Shown: positions 12,249 to 23,800 of the stretch, one piece after another
How positions within the stretch are numbered: position 1 is the stretch's first letter
Layout: each line of letters opens with the position of its first letter
NCBI GenBank assembly: GCA_963678705.1
Contig: OY783219.1
Location: forward strand, 12,462,001 to 12,526,000
Origin: Panorpa germanica
Taxonomy: Eukaryota; Arthropoda; Insecta; Mecoptera; Panorpidae
DNA: 64,000 nucleotides
Direction: 5' to 3'
Position numbers and translations under genes: made by a program
Notes under the pieces: model-generated
Database searches by the model: none
What the model saw: the letters and a program-made list of their open reading frames with translations, nothing else
Told to the model about the DNA's origin: nothing

Positions 12249-13617
12249 TTAATCGCAATCGTGCGGATAGCTGCTTTCAATGGCTGTCGCATACAAACTA
12301 AATGATGCAACTAGTACAAAATTGAGGAGTAGTCTATGAATATATGCTCACTGAATTATCAAATTACCCTCGTAAAATGAAAATCTTAATATATATAAAA
12401 ATGCAATTATATTCCCGTTTTATGTTAAATACTTTGTTGCATTGGAATTTTTTACTGTTGCGAAGTTCTATTTTTAATTTGAATCCTAAATCCTCCAACC
12501 GGCCTTGTAACAATTGCACCAATGAGTTTAAGGTTGGATTCCTTCTGATCTGTAAATACTACATATTTACGAAGTACCTCTGCAACCAACGTTTTAGTGG
12601 CTAGCACGCCGAACTTTTGACCTGAAATCATAAATCACAAAATTGTTACTACTTTAATTCATTTTATGTTTTATTTATTATAAAATGTACCTGCGCAAGA
12701 TCTAAGTGCGGCACTGAACGGTATGTAGGCTAGAGGATGTTGGGCTGCAATATTTTCGGGCAAGAAACGATCCGGGTCAAATATTTTCTGATTGGGACCC
12801 CAATATTCCTTAATACGATTTGTGAAGAAAGGTGAAAACATAATGTTACATCCTGCAGGAACCACCACATTTCCTGAAAATTATTAACAGAAATATGTAG
12901 TAATTAATCCAGAATATATTCACTAGCGCTCCCCTCCCTCAGTTCGCCATTGAACTAATCCCCTCAGTTCGCCATTGTATTTACTATGTCCAAATAAATG
13001 ATCAAAGTAAGGGCACAACTAACCTAGTTCCACATCTTGAAGAACGGATCTATAAAGTAGAATAGGCGGGAACAGTCTAAGACTTTCCTTGATGACCTAG
13101 AAAACACTTTGTAAGAACTGGAATACATAGTTTCATTAAGATTAATTATAAGCATGGATGGCACAAAGGTAGAGATAGATTATCTTGGCATTTAAAGCAC
13201 GCATATTCTATCAATTGAAATATAGAGATTAAGTATCCTCAAAACTCCTTTCAGAGTAGTGAGCTTCAACAAGAGTTGCTCCTTTTAATTGATTTTGATT
13301 TATACATATGTATATACTCGTACATTAATATACCTTGCTCCGCCCTAAAAACTAACTTAGCCACTACTCTTAAAGAATATTATTTTTAATATTTGCCATT
13401 TCTAAGTAGTTCATTTTCGTCAAGTCCTCTGATTCTGCGGGTCTATCTGATTCTCCAAAGATTCCTTTCAACTCTTGATAAACTTTGTCTTGTACATCCT
13501 GTTTTATCGCCAGCATTAGGCATGTCACACAGATGAGAGATGCTACAGGTTCCTGTGCCTAAAGAAAAAATGAGGAAGCGATATTCAAATTTTAATTAAT
13601 TTTCTTGTAGGTTATGA

Positions 13618-13672
13618 TTATAATTCAAATTCTATTACAAACATTTGGAGGAATTAGCATATTACCGTATGC
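13618..13672 (+). repeat. dispersed repeat, second copy of 9590-9645
   Basis: This is the partner of the repeat at 9590-9645, in the same orientation, lying between C exon 6 and the LINE fragment. Confidence 0.5.
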
Positions 13673-13776
13673 TACTTTACAAATTATATATGCAAATAAA
13701 TTATTACGAATTCACTATTATTGTACAAAGTATAAATTTAAATAAATTTTATTCATTCCTTTTGTTTAGTACCCAT

Positions 13777-14250
13777 TTAATGTATCTCTCCTGGATTCTT
13801 TCCAATTTCTCTTGCTCCTTCTAACCCCATCTCTGTTCCGTACATCATCATACTCGTTATTAGTCTATCAGACATCCATAGCCTCTTTTGCATATCCACG
13901 CCAAACATATTTTCTCCTAATCTCCACACCCTTCTCATTGCTGAATCCACCTTCTTCGCTACCTTTCTTATCTGCACCTCTTCTCCGTTGTTTTTTCTTT
14001 TAAATGTATACCCCAAATACCTAAATTCCTCTACTTCCTCAATGTCATCTGTTTTAAATTTCCATTTTCTCTTTATCCTTTTTCCTCCCCCTTTTTGGAA
14101 CACCATGATTTTTGTTTTTTCAGTATTCAGCTCTACCCCTTTCCTGTCTAGCTATCCCCCCAGTCTATCTATCATCTCCTTCAGTTCTTCATCCCTCTTC
14201 GCCAATATGACTATGTCGTCTGCGTAAGCTAAGTCCCATATTTTTCTATT
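13777..14250 (-). pseudogene. non-LTR reverse transcriptase fragment (YADD region) in unit C
   Basis: The minus strand encodes LAYADDIVILAKRDEELKEM and then, after one in-frame TAG, the block VFQKGGGKRIKRKW followed by VEEFRYLGYTFKRK. This order (YADD box, thumb region, YLGY) is that of LINE reverse transcriptases widespread in insects. Only the palm/thumb part remains and the 5' part is absent. It sits exactly where P450 exons 3-5 should be. Confidence 0.75.
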
Positions 14251-14836
14251 TTTTCCGATAGTTTATTCGATGTCTTTACCTTTCTGTCCATCTAAAAACT
14301 CCGAGCACCTCATAGTTCACAACTTTCTGTATCTCGCGTTGTATAGCACTCCCTCAAACTCATACATCCACTCGTAGTGCTGCACTTCTACATCTCCTTT
14401 TCTTTTAATCTCCTGCTCCTCTTACACTTACATTACAATTCAGTTCTATTATTTTGATCACAAATTTCTCTATCTCTATAATACAAAGTGAACCCAGCCA
14501 AAGTTTAAATTTAGACGATTATTTTTAGAACAACTTTTAAGGACTATCCAAAAAACCTACAATTGAAATTGTAGAAACATTAGATTAGAATAGGATTAAT
14601 AAAGAAAATAGGACCTTCAGTGTCCTAAGTTATATTAATTAAACATTTGAAAAATTACTATATAGATCCGTTCCAAAAGCTAATCCATTTCCTATTATTG
14701 GCAACGTTGGAGATGGTCCAGGCATGGAAATAGAAAACTTGTAGATAGCTCTCCTTTTCCAATTGAACAACACAAACCTCCATAGCAAAGGTAAGGAGAC
14801 AAGCACAAGCAAAACTGACGTTACTGCAGAGGGCAT

Positions 14837-16065
14837 GGTTGGTTAATCATGTTTCTGTTATCTTAGGTATAACATTAAAATTTAATGTAGTTCCTAGTTT
14901 GTATAATGTAAAATATAAATTGAAATTTTAATGCATTAGCTATTAAGTCAATAGATTTATTGTTTATGTGTGTGTGAAATAATTTGAATTATGAAAAGCA
15001 AAACCAATAAGTGACTTAGGTTAAGGTCAAGCATAATTGGGAGGGTTTCAGTGGAAAAGCGCTGCTTACAGCCAACTTCGGTGCAGATCTGGGTGGTAGT
15101 AGCAAATACTACTATTTGCTTTTTTCTTCATTTTTTATCAAAATAATGGTAGCACCAATACCACAAATTCTTCTTCATTTTACAATTCCTGCTACCAGTA
15201 ATTTACGCTGCCTTTAAATTAGAGTACACACAACAGTAAAATGTTTTTACTTGTTTATTTTTGACAAACTGACATTTCTTTAATTTTCCTAAGTAAAACC
15301 TACTTCATTACAAAGATTGAGAAAAATTGACATATGCGCTCTAACGTAATGTTATGCATTTAAATCCTAAGTTCTAACCATTTAATACCATATCAAAATG
15401 AAATAAAACTTTAAGAATGTCAATACAGAAAATTAGAATACACAGTATTTTGAAGGAGGCAATAGGTTTTTGTTGCTTTGCTATTTTCATTTTACAGTAG
15501 GATCTTGATATGAAAACGTGCAGTGGAAAATAATAAAAACAGATAACGACATATATGTAGCAAATAGTAATTGTGATAGTAATCAGAAGGAAAAGAAATC
15601 ACTGTTTACGACATGTAGAAAAAATGAATCGCAATGTGCAACAGAATAGCTAAGAGTAATAAGAAGCCCAATACGGCATGAAAGGATCAACTGGCGAAAA
15701 ACCAAGTGAGAATGTATATTGTAACAATGTACTGGGATAAAAAACACGGCCAATGAAAAGAATCAAGAAATGTTTTAAAGCAGCTCAACGTCCCATAAGT
15801 GTTGTACCGCCAAGTGCATGAAGATGATGAAGCAAAACCTTGATATCCGTCTTAATTTCGTTTCGTGGTAGATCGAATAAGGATGAAATGGATGAAATTT
15901 CCCCACCAATAGAATAATATTTAAAATGTTTATGGTTATTTAATTAAGCGTATGTTTATTGTTTTAAGTAAAACTGATACATAAGTATGACTTGTAGTTT
16001 CACACTTTTCTTAACTAATTTCTTGTTCCGCTTAAAGTATATGTTGTGCCGGAGCAAGAACATAA
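14837..16065. other. spacer between unit C and unit D, no gene seen
   Basis: This is AT-rich sequence. I found no conserved frame, no terminal repeats and no clear similarity to the A-B spacers. Confidence 0.5.
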
Positions 16066-18581
16066 CTACATTCTATTTTTAATTTGAATCTTAAATCCCC
16101 CAGCCGGCTTTGTAGTAAATGTACCAACCAGTTTGATGCAGGATTCCTTTTGATCAGTAAATAATATATATTTAAGAAGGATCTCTGCAACCAATGTTTT
16201 AGCGGATAAAGACCCGAACTTTTGACCTGAAATTGTAAAACAGAGAAATATAAATATTTACTCCATTTCATTCCTTGTCTTATTATTGTTAAACAGTTAT
16301 TACTTTTATTGGAATATCTTATATTTTTATGAATTGTTTATTATATAATGTACCTGCGCAAGATCTAAGTCCCGCACTGAACGGTATGTAGGCTAGGTGA
16401 GGTCGGGATGCAACATTTTCAGGCAAGAAACGGTCGGGATCAAATATTTTCGGATTGGGACCCCAATATTCCTCAAGACGATTTGTGAAGAAAGGTGAAT
16501 ATATAATGTTACATCCTGCTGGAATTTTCAAATCTCCTAAAAATATAATAGCGAATATATGTAGTTATATTCTGGAATACATTTAGAAGTGGGCTGCGTC
16601 TAATGCTGCGTCATATTTGTAAGGAAACTTGCCCAGTTCCAAGTCTTCAATAACAGTTCGAAAGAGAAGAGTAGGCACGAACAGTCTCAGATATTCCTTG
16701 ATGACCTAGAAAATATTTTGTAAGAACTGGAATCCATAGATTTAATAAAGTTTATAGTAGGTAGTGCCCCATAAGGGTAGAGAAGAGTAAATACATATAA
16801 GTAAGAAAACATTCCCAAACCCCTCAGAGTATTCAGTTTAAACGAGATTTAGTCCATTTGGTTAATATAAAATCATAGTACATCTACACTAATGTACCTT
16901 GCCCCACCCTAAAAACTAACTTTAGCTTAAATATATAGTCATTGTACAGCCATGGTCTGAATATTCTAATTCCACTCATTTTCAGAAGCCTTAAATATAA
17001 GGAAAATGGTAAATTATGTTTTTATATAAAGAATTTCTTTTTAACGTGGAATCTTTATCATTCGTGGTATAGATACGTAATTTCAAAAAAAAAGTAAGGG
17101 AATCCGTTGCAAAACGGTATGGTGCTCTCATCAGACAGGGTGCTGTAGAGGAGACCAAAAACTGTAGTAGTTTTGAAAAACTAATTCCGATTTAATGATT
17201 CTCACTGTAATATTGATTGGTTTTCCTATCTACAAAAAGTCAATGAAGATTATTGACCTTTCCAGCTGATAGAACCATCTTTACTTTGAAGAATCTTTAT
17301 TGAAGAATCCAATTGACTGTCGTTTGGACTGCCGTTTGGTACTTGGTGAATAATAATGTATACAAGTTTGGTCAACGGTGAGGACTCGACGCAAAAACTT
17401 CTACGAATTTCGTTTATGTAGTCATCCGTTCATACTAATTGCCGTTCCGTACGACACGCCAACGGCCTCTGCTACTTTTGTAGCTACTACTACAATTGGC
17501 TGCCAAATCAAAACTAACCTATTAATCGGTCTAAAATTTAGAATAGTGCCGTTTAACCTAACCTTAAGCAGCAGTCACTGTTTTATAACACAAGTATTTA
17601 TTTATCGACCCTAGTATAATAATCAAGAAAATTACTGGAATAATTTTATATCTTATCATACCTACGATCGTGAGGTCCTTCGCTTCACTTCGGTTTCCTC
17701 TACTTTTAATTTTGAGTAAGAAAAAAATTTACATTGTAATATGGAACTCAAATTCCTCATTTTGCATATCGTGTCTGTTCGCTTCAATTCCCATTATCGT
17801 ATCTGAAATTTATTAAATGTTAGTCATCAAATAAATGCACCAGTTCTTATTATTCTGGTAGAACAAAGAAGCATTAAATAGAGTCACAAATTTAAATTAT
17901 AGCTTCTTACTACAAACAAGGTCCGTCACACAACGCCCAACATAGGAATTCAAATTAAATTTAGGACCTCCAGCTTCCTCTTTTAATTTATCGATCATAA
18001 TTCTGCTTTTTAAGCTAAATGTTTCAACATAACCATCAAGTATAGATGGCACCACTGTTTTGTTAACCATTTTACGATGTGTGCGCCATTTTAAACCAAA
18101 ATTTGTTAAAAGACCGTCTCCAAAACTAGCTTGTACGTATTTAACCAAAACTCCTTTGTGATTTGTTTTAGCGGAGTATAAAACCGATGAAAGATCCTCC
18201 ACAGATGCAATGACATAGCACAAATAAGAACCCAACCAAAGTCTAAATCCAGATGGATATTTTTTGAACAACTTTTCAGCGTTATCCAAAAAACCTATAA
18301 ATGGAATTGTTTAAAAGTTAGACGCCGTTATGTTGAATATGAATAATATACAGAATAAGACCCCCAGAGGTCTAAATTAAATTAACTAAAAGTTCAAAAC
18401 ATTACTATATAGATCCGTTCCAAGAGCTAGTCCGTTTCCTATTATTGGCAACGTTGGAGATGGTCCAGGAACAGAAGCAGTTAACTTGTAGATGGCTCTC
18501 CTACTCCATAAGTAAATCAAAAACCTCCATAACAAAGGTAAGGAGACAAGCACAAGCAACTGACGTTACTGCAGAAATCAT
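16066..18581 (-). pseudogene. chimeric P450: unit D exons 7-9 fused to A2 exons 1-4, lacking exons 5-6
   Basis: From the 5' side: A2 E1 18406-18581 (176 nt, with the shared 2-nt deletion), E2 17911-18294, E3 17733-17802, E4 only its first 63 nt or so (16927-16989). After the D part of intron 6 come E7 16633-16705, E8 16354-16536, E9 16066-16226. The join near 16917-16927 runs straight from intron 6 into the middle of exon 4, through a few bases common to both. It removes the exon 4 donor, the I-helix and the oxygen-binding region. Exons 7-9 are open ([20 protein letters not shown], stop at 16066-16068), and E7 has a GC donor (CTGG|GCAAGT). No functional P450 can come from this unit. Confidence 0.85.
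17260..17590 (-). mobile_element. mariner fossil in intron 3 of A2
   Basis: This is the same degenerate mariner fragment as in A1 intron 3, nearly identical in sequence. It is inherited through the block duplication. Confidence 0.55.
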
Positions 18582-19198
18582 GATTAAGACTCTTTAGTAA
18601 ATATGTTGTGTCACTTTAAATATAGATAAAACGATAGTTTAAATCTTTATAGCTATAGTTCGACAATAACTATTAAAATCCATTAAATAAATACACAAGT
18701 GCGAATAATAAATAAATAATGAGCATAAGTTTAATGGCAATTCAAAATAAGTAAAACAAGTGGTAATTGGAGTACAGGGAGGTCAGCGGAATGAAGCGAA
18801 TAATATTGTTCTCAAAGTTCCTAATAATAAACTGTAGTGGTCTGAGAGCAATAGCAAAGTATGTACATTGTTCGCATTAATATCCGAAATTTTGCAATTG
18901 TTAGTAATCTCCTACAACGGGAAGAGGTAAAACTTGCACTAAACTAATATCCAATTATAGTTTCACAAACCAAGTATTATTTGCTAATATGATGTCCAAG
19001 CGGAAGATTCACTCATTTCTTAATCATTCGCAATTGTCCCTGAATAGTAAGTGGCTTACCGAAGCTTTTATCATAACAATTACTACAATTTTATTGCGAA
19101 TTTAAGGTTAACTAAATCATTAAACGTTTTATTTCTCTATTCTTTTTATTTTTGGTTTTAATAAAAATGTTCTTAAATAGGTCATAAAATTGTTAATC
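18582..19198. other. A2 upstream flank, no gene seen
   Basis: It is homologous to 2020-2737 and 36191-36892. It stops abruptly at about 19198, where the irritans-type mariner begins. The next 2 kb or so of the ancestral spacer are missing here. Confidence 0.6.
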
Positions 19199-20275
19199 AC
19201 ATTAAACACATGGGCTGAACAGTCCCGGGCCTAACAAACGGAAACCGGGAAAACACAGTTTTTTTGGTTCAAAATTACCTTTATTCATCAAAGTAATCTC
19301 CATCAAGAGCAACGCAATCATTCCAGCGCCGCTCTAACATTTCAATACCACTTTTGTAGAACGATTTATCTTTTGCCTCAAAATAGGCCTCAGTTTCAGC
19401 GATAACCTCTTCATTCGTGCGAAATTTCTTACCGGCGAGCATTTTTTCGATTCGAAGTTCAATTCATGTAGTTTTGCCATTGTTTTGATTGACTTGTGTG
19501 TGACACGGTGCGTTGTCTTGATGAAACAAAAAATTTTTCTTTGCCATATGCGGTCGTTTCTTTGCAATTTCGGCCTTCAAACGCTCCTATAACGCTATAT
19601 AATATTTACTGTTAATGGTATTTCCTTTCTCAAGATAGTCGATGAATATTACACAACGCACATCCCAAAATACCGAGGCCATAACCTTTCCAGCCGATTG
19701 TTGTGCTTTCGGGCGCTTTGGACGAGGTTCACCAGTTGCTGTCCACTCAGATGACGATCGTTTTGATTCCGGAGTGAAGTGATGGATCCATGTTTCATCC
19801 ATTGTCACATATCGACGCAAAAATTCCGGTTTGTTACGTTTAAACATGACCAAACACTGCTCAGAATCATCAACAAGTTCTCGTTTTTGGCCAACAGTAA
19901 GCAAACGCGGCACCCACTTTGAACAGAGCTTTCTCATAGTCAAATGCTCATGCAATATAAAGCCAACACGTTCTTTTGATATCTTTACGATGTCAGCTAA
20001 CTCACGCAACTTCACTTTTCGATCATTCAAAACGATTTTGTGGTTTTTTTTATGTTTTCTGGTGTTACCGCCTCATTCCGCTGCGTTCTGCATCATCGGT
20101 GTCTCTACGACCACGTTTGAAGTCAGCAAACCAACGTTTTATTGTTGTTTCTGATGGAGCGGAGTCCCCATAACACTTTTCAAGCCATTGCTTCGCTTAA
20201 ACGGTATTTTTTTCCATCAAGAAGTAGTGTAAAATTAAAACACGAAATTGTTTTTGATCCATTGTTTTGAAAATA
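19199..20275 (-). mobile_element. irritans-type mariner, one end lost
   Basis: The left end near 19206-19245 reads GGCTGAACAGTCCCGGGCCT, close to the known terminal repeat of Himar-like irritans mariners. The transposase lies on the minus strand. At the other end the homology stops about 12 bp upstream of the ATG and spacer sequence resumes with no inverted repeat. Compared with the paralogous spacers, a segment is missing around it, so a deletion took one end of the element together with the flank. Confidence 0.8.
19281..20262 (-). pseudogene. mariner (irritans group) transposase, degenerate
   Basis: ATG is at 20260-20262 (MDQKQFRVLILHY) and the stop at 19281-19283 (DGDYFDE). The catalytic core start is clear: MDETWIHHFTPESKRSSSEW, then AGKVMASVFWD and DYLEKGNTINSKYY. 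A stop occurs early (ENTV* region) and frames change around 19570-19590. The segment between HELNFE and MLAGKKF is deleted, which removes the PYSPDLAPSD block with the third catalytic Asp of the D,D34D triad. It cannot be active. Confidence 0.85.
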
Positions 20276-20813
20276 ACAAAGAATTAACTCACTAAATGAA
20301 AAATAAACAAATATAGCAGCCACATAATAAACAAATCTACAAAACACACAATTATTATATTACAATCAGTGGCGTAGCGTGTCTTGTCGGAGCCCCGTAT
20401 AAAAAATTTGCTTGGAGGCCCTTATATGGGGGTAAAGATTTTTCACAAAAGAAAAAAAATATTGTGAAAAGAAATATTTATTTATCATAACATAATTTAA
20501 CCATTTTACAAATAAAAATCAAATTTTAAATATTCACTCTCCTTGCATTTTTTTCGGCGAACTGATTTATTAAATCATTTATGGCTGATGATGATTTTAG
20601 TTTTTCTAAAGATTCTGCCTCTATGGACAATAGTGAGAGGTCTGACAGCCGTTCTTGTCCCATCGAAGTTCCTAATAGTAAAAGTACTTTTTTATCAGTT
20701 TTAATTTTGAAAAACTTCTTTCAGCTGTTGCGGTTTTTTTTTTTTTAATATAGATTTTTTGGGCTTCGTAGGCACGTAGCCTTTTATCGCCCCTAATACT
20801 ATTCTGTCTTTTC

Positions 20814-23800
20814 TTATATATTATACCCAGATAACAAGAATGATCTGTTCATGGCAACTGCAGTTATAAATCTCGGTTTCTCAATCAAAAAAGCGGTGTT
20901 AACAGGAAGCGTCTGCGAAGTCTGTAGTACCGCCCTTTGGAGTCCATTTCTTGCCATTGATGTATTTTTACATTGCCACAGAATGTGGTCAGGGTCTGCC
21001 TCTTCTTCACCACATTCGCATTTAGAGTTTGGAATAATTTTGTTTCTTGCTAGATGTTTCGGAGCTCCAGTATGATTCATTCTTAGCCTTGAGGTCATTG
21101 TAATTAATCTTCTTGGCCATTTTAGTTTGGCAAACCATGGCTTACGTCTCAGTATTGGTTGTATTGTATAAAATTCTCTACCTTTATCAGAATTATCCCA
21201 CTTGTCTTGCCAATTTTTCATTTCATTTTTTTCTAATTCTGCTTTCATGTCTGACTTTATAAAAAATGAAATATATTTATCACAGGAAGTAGCTACCTTG
21301 GCCATTTGATCAGCTTTTTCATTTCCCTTAATTCCCTTATGTGACGGTATCCAAATTAGTTTAATATTTCGGCCCTTATCTATTTCCCTATTTATTTTTT
21401 CTTTGACATAATAAATTTTGTTGTCTAATTTTGTATTGATTCCCTTACTGCTTAAGGACTGTATGACTGATAACGAGTCGGATAATATTAAAGTGCTGTC
21501 TCTGTCATCAGTAATGATTTGATCCACAGCTAGATCTATAGCACATAACTCAGCTGTATATATGGATGCTTGATTATGAAGCTTGTAAATTCTGCTATTG
21601 TTAATATCTACTACTGCTGCACCCACTCCATCTGCTTCTTTTGAGCCGTCAGTATATAATTTTGTATAATTCGGGAATTGTTGATCTAATTTTTGTTGTA
21701 AGTCTATAGTTATTAGCTCAGGTAATATGTTACTCATATTTAGCTCCTTGCCAATAGTTATATTTGCAGGAGTTCCTCTACCTGAGTAATAATAATCTAA
21801 TTCGAAAATTGGTATTTCTACTGGGGTTCCTCTTTCTGTCCATTTCCTTTTTTCATTTATCCAAATTGCATTAAGCTCATGACTTCTTGAACCTGTTCTT
21901 GATAATTCGTTAAGTTCGTCCCTTATTAATGTGTTATTTGTCATTAAAGCGCTAGCCATAAAGTAAGACGTTTTCTTTATCCATCTTTCTTTAAATGGTG
22001 GCATACAAGCCTCTGCTAGTAATGAAAGGGTATGAGTTGTACAGATAGCTCCTAATACTATTCTTAAAGCTTTATATTGCAATTTTTCAAGTGATTCTAT
22101 TGTATTCTTTTTACACATTATTAGTACCTCTGCACCATACTCCAAATGAGGGCGGACTAATGATTTATATAAATTTAGTAGCGAAGATGTATTTAGTCCC
22201 CATCTTTGTCCAGCAAACATTTTGAGTATATTGATTGCAGGTTCAGCTTTCTTTTTAATATTGAGTATTATTGATTTTTCGGATTTATTTGTGGAAAATG
22301 GAAATCCTAAGTATATATAATTATTTGTGTATTCCAATTTTTGTTTACCTAGAGTTATTATAGGTGGCTGTAATATTTTTGAACTCATGTTAAAAATCAT
22401 TAGTTTAGATTTTTCTGTTGATGCTTCTAAACAAGCATCATTAAGCCATTTCTCTAAGTTATTTACAATCTTTTGCATTTTTTTTCCAGTCTCCTCTATA
22501 GTATTTTCTTGTGATAAGAAAACTAAGTCATCCACATATGATATCCATGATATTGTTGGGTTGAGATACGGTTTTATTGACCTAACCATCATATTAAAGA
22601 GAAGAGGACTTAGTGCTGAGCCTTGTGGAATGCCTTTAGAACATAGTCTCCAGTCCGATAGTAATCCATTAAACCATAGTTGAGTATTCCTGCCACTTAG
22701 TAAATTCCTTAGTATATTAATTATTACTCTCGGTACTCCTATTACATATAATTGTCTTAATAAAAAATTTATGTTTACATTATCGAAAGCTGCTTTGATA
22801 TCTACAAAACAGGCCATTGATACATTGCCTTTGCTTTTTCCTGCTTCAATTCTAGCAGATAATGCAACTATGCCATCCCTGGTACTTCTACCTCTTCTAC
22901 AGCCTAAAATTTGCTTTGGTATTAACGACTTAGAATCTAACCAATATTCTAATCTCGTTTTCAATATTTTCTCAAAGACTTTTCTGCAGCAATTAATGAG
23001 AGTTATAGGTCTATATGAGGTTGGTTGATTTACTGGCTTATCTATTTTTAATATTGGAACAATCTGAGTATTTTTCCAGGACTCAGGAATTAGTTCTTCT
23101 TCCAAAATTGTGTTGTATATGTTTAATAATAATTTTTTAGCGATTGATGGGAGATGGCCTAACATTTCATAAGATATTCCATCTGGACCGGGCGTGGTTG
23201 TTTTCGTCATTATAAGGTGAGATTGTAGTTCCCACATTTCTACTTCTTTAATCATCATTTTACTAGAGTCGTCTTGAGTGACTCCATATAGTACGCTTTC
23301 TTGCTCAGGTACCCAGGGCGGTGCTATTACTTGTGAAAGTTCACATAACAAGTCCTCACTGTTAGGTGAAATTGTTTTCGTGCATTTTCCTGAACCTCTC
23401 ATCCTATTAATTTTTTCCCATAATTGTTTAGTAGTTAAATTATGGTTTAACTCTTCGGCAAGGTTTCTCCAAGCTTGTCTTTTCTTGAACTTTAGTAAGT
23501 TGGTCGTTTCAGATTCTACTTTTTTTAAGGCTACTTTATTTGTTTCAGAACTATTTCGGTGGTATCTTCTGTAGGCTCTTTTTCTGTTTTGCACAGCCTC
23601 TTTGCATTCATCATCCCACCAAGGATTTGGCGGATATTTTGAGATTTTATTGTTTGCAATATTTTTCCCCCACATTTTAGCTGCAGACTCAATTGAGTCA
23701 ATGAGGTAATTATACTTTATTTCCAGCGTAGTATTGGACTGAATTTGGTTTGCCAATAAGTCTGCTTCTATTTGGTTAGAGAAATTGTCCCAGTCGATTG

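Larger units (their letters stand above)
12452..14836 (-). pseudogene. CYP4-like P450, unit C, middle exons lost
   Basis: Kept exons: E1 14659-14836 (intact anchor exon, 178 nt, ATG at 14834-14836), a scrap of E2 about 14477-14561 with stops, E6 13397-13558, E7 13024-13096, E8 12691-12873, E9 12452-12621. Most of exon 2 and exons 3-5 are gone, and a LINE fragment occupies their place. The heme exon is open but reads [10 protein letters not shown]: the conserved Gly of FxxGxRxC is Ala. Exon 9 has lost the usual stop and ends a few codons later (NRTSQQ). The sequence is the most diverged of the cluster (for example YRSVLQDVELG), so this is an old copy. Confidence 0.85.

Noticed and set aside
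12930..12985. Possible tandem repeat CCCTCAGTTCGCCATTG occurring twice
   Set aside because: It is only two short copies in an intron of a pseudogene; I see no function.
22327..23574. Plus-strand frames opposite the LINE ORF2
   Set aside because: They are shadows of the 1233-residue minus-strand reading frame.
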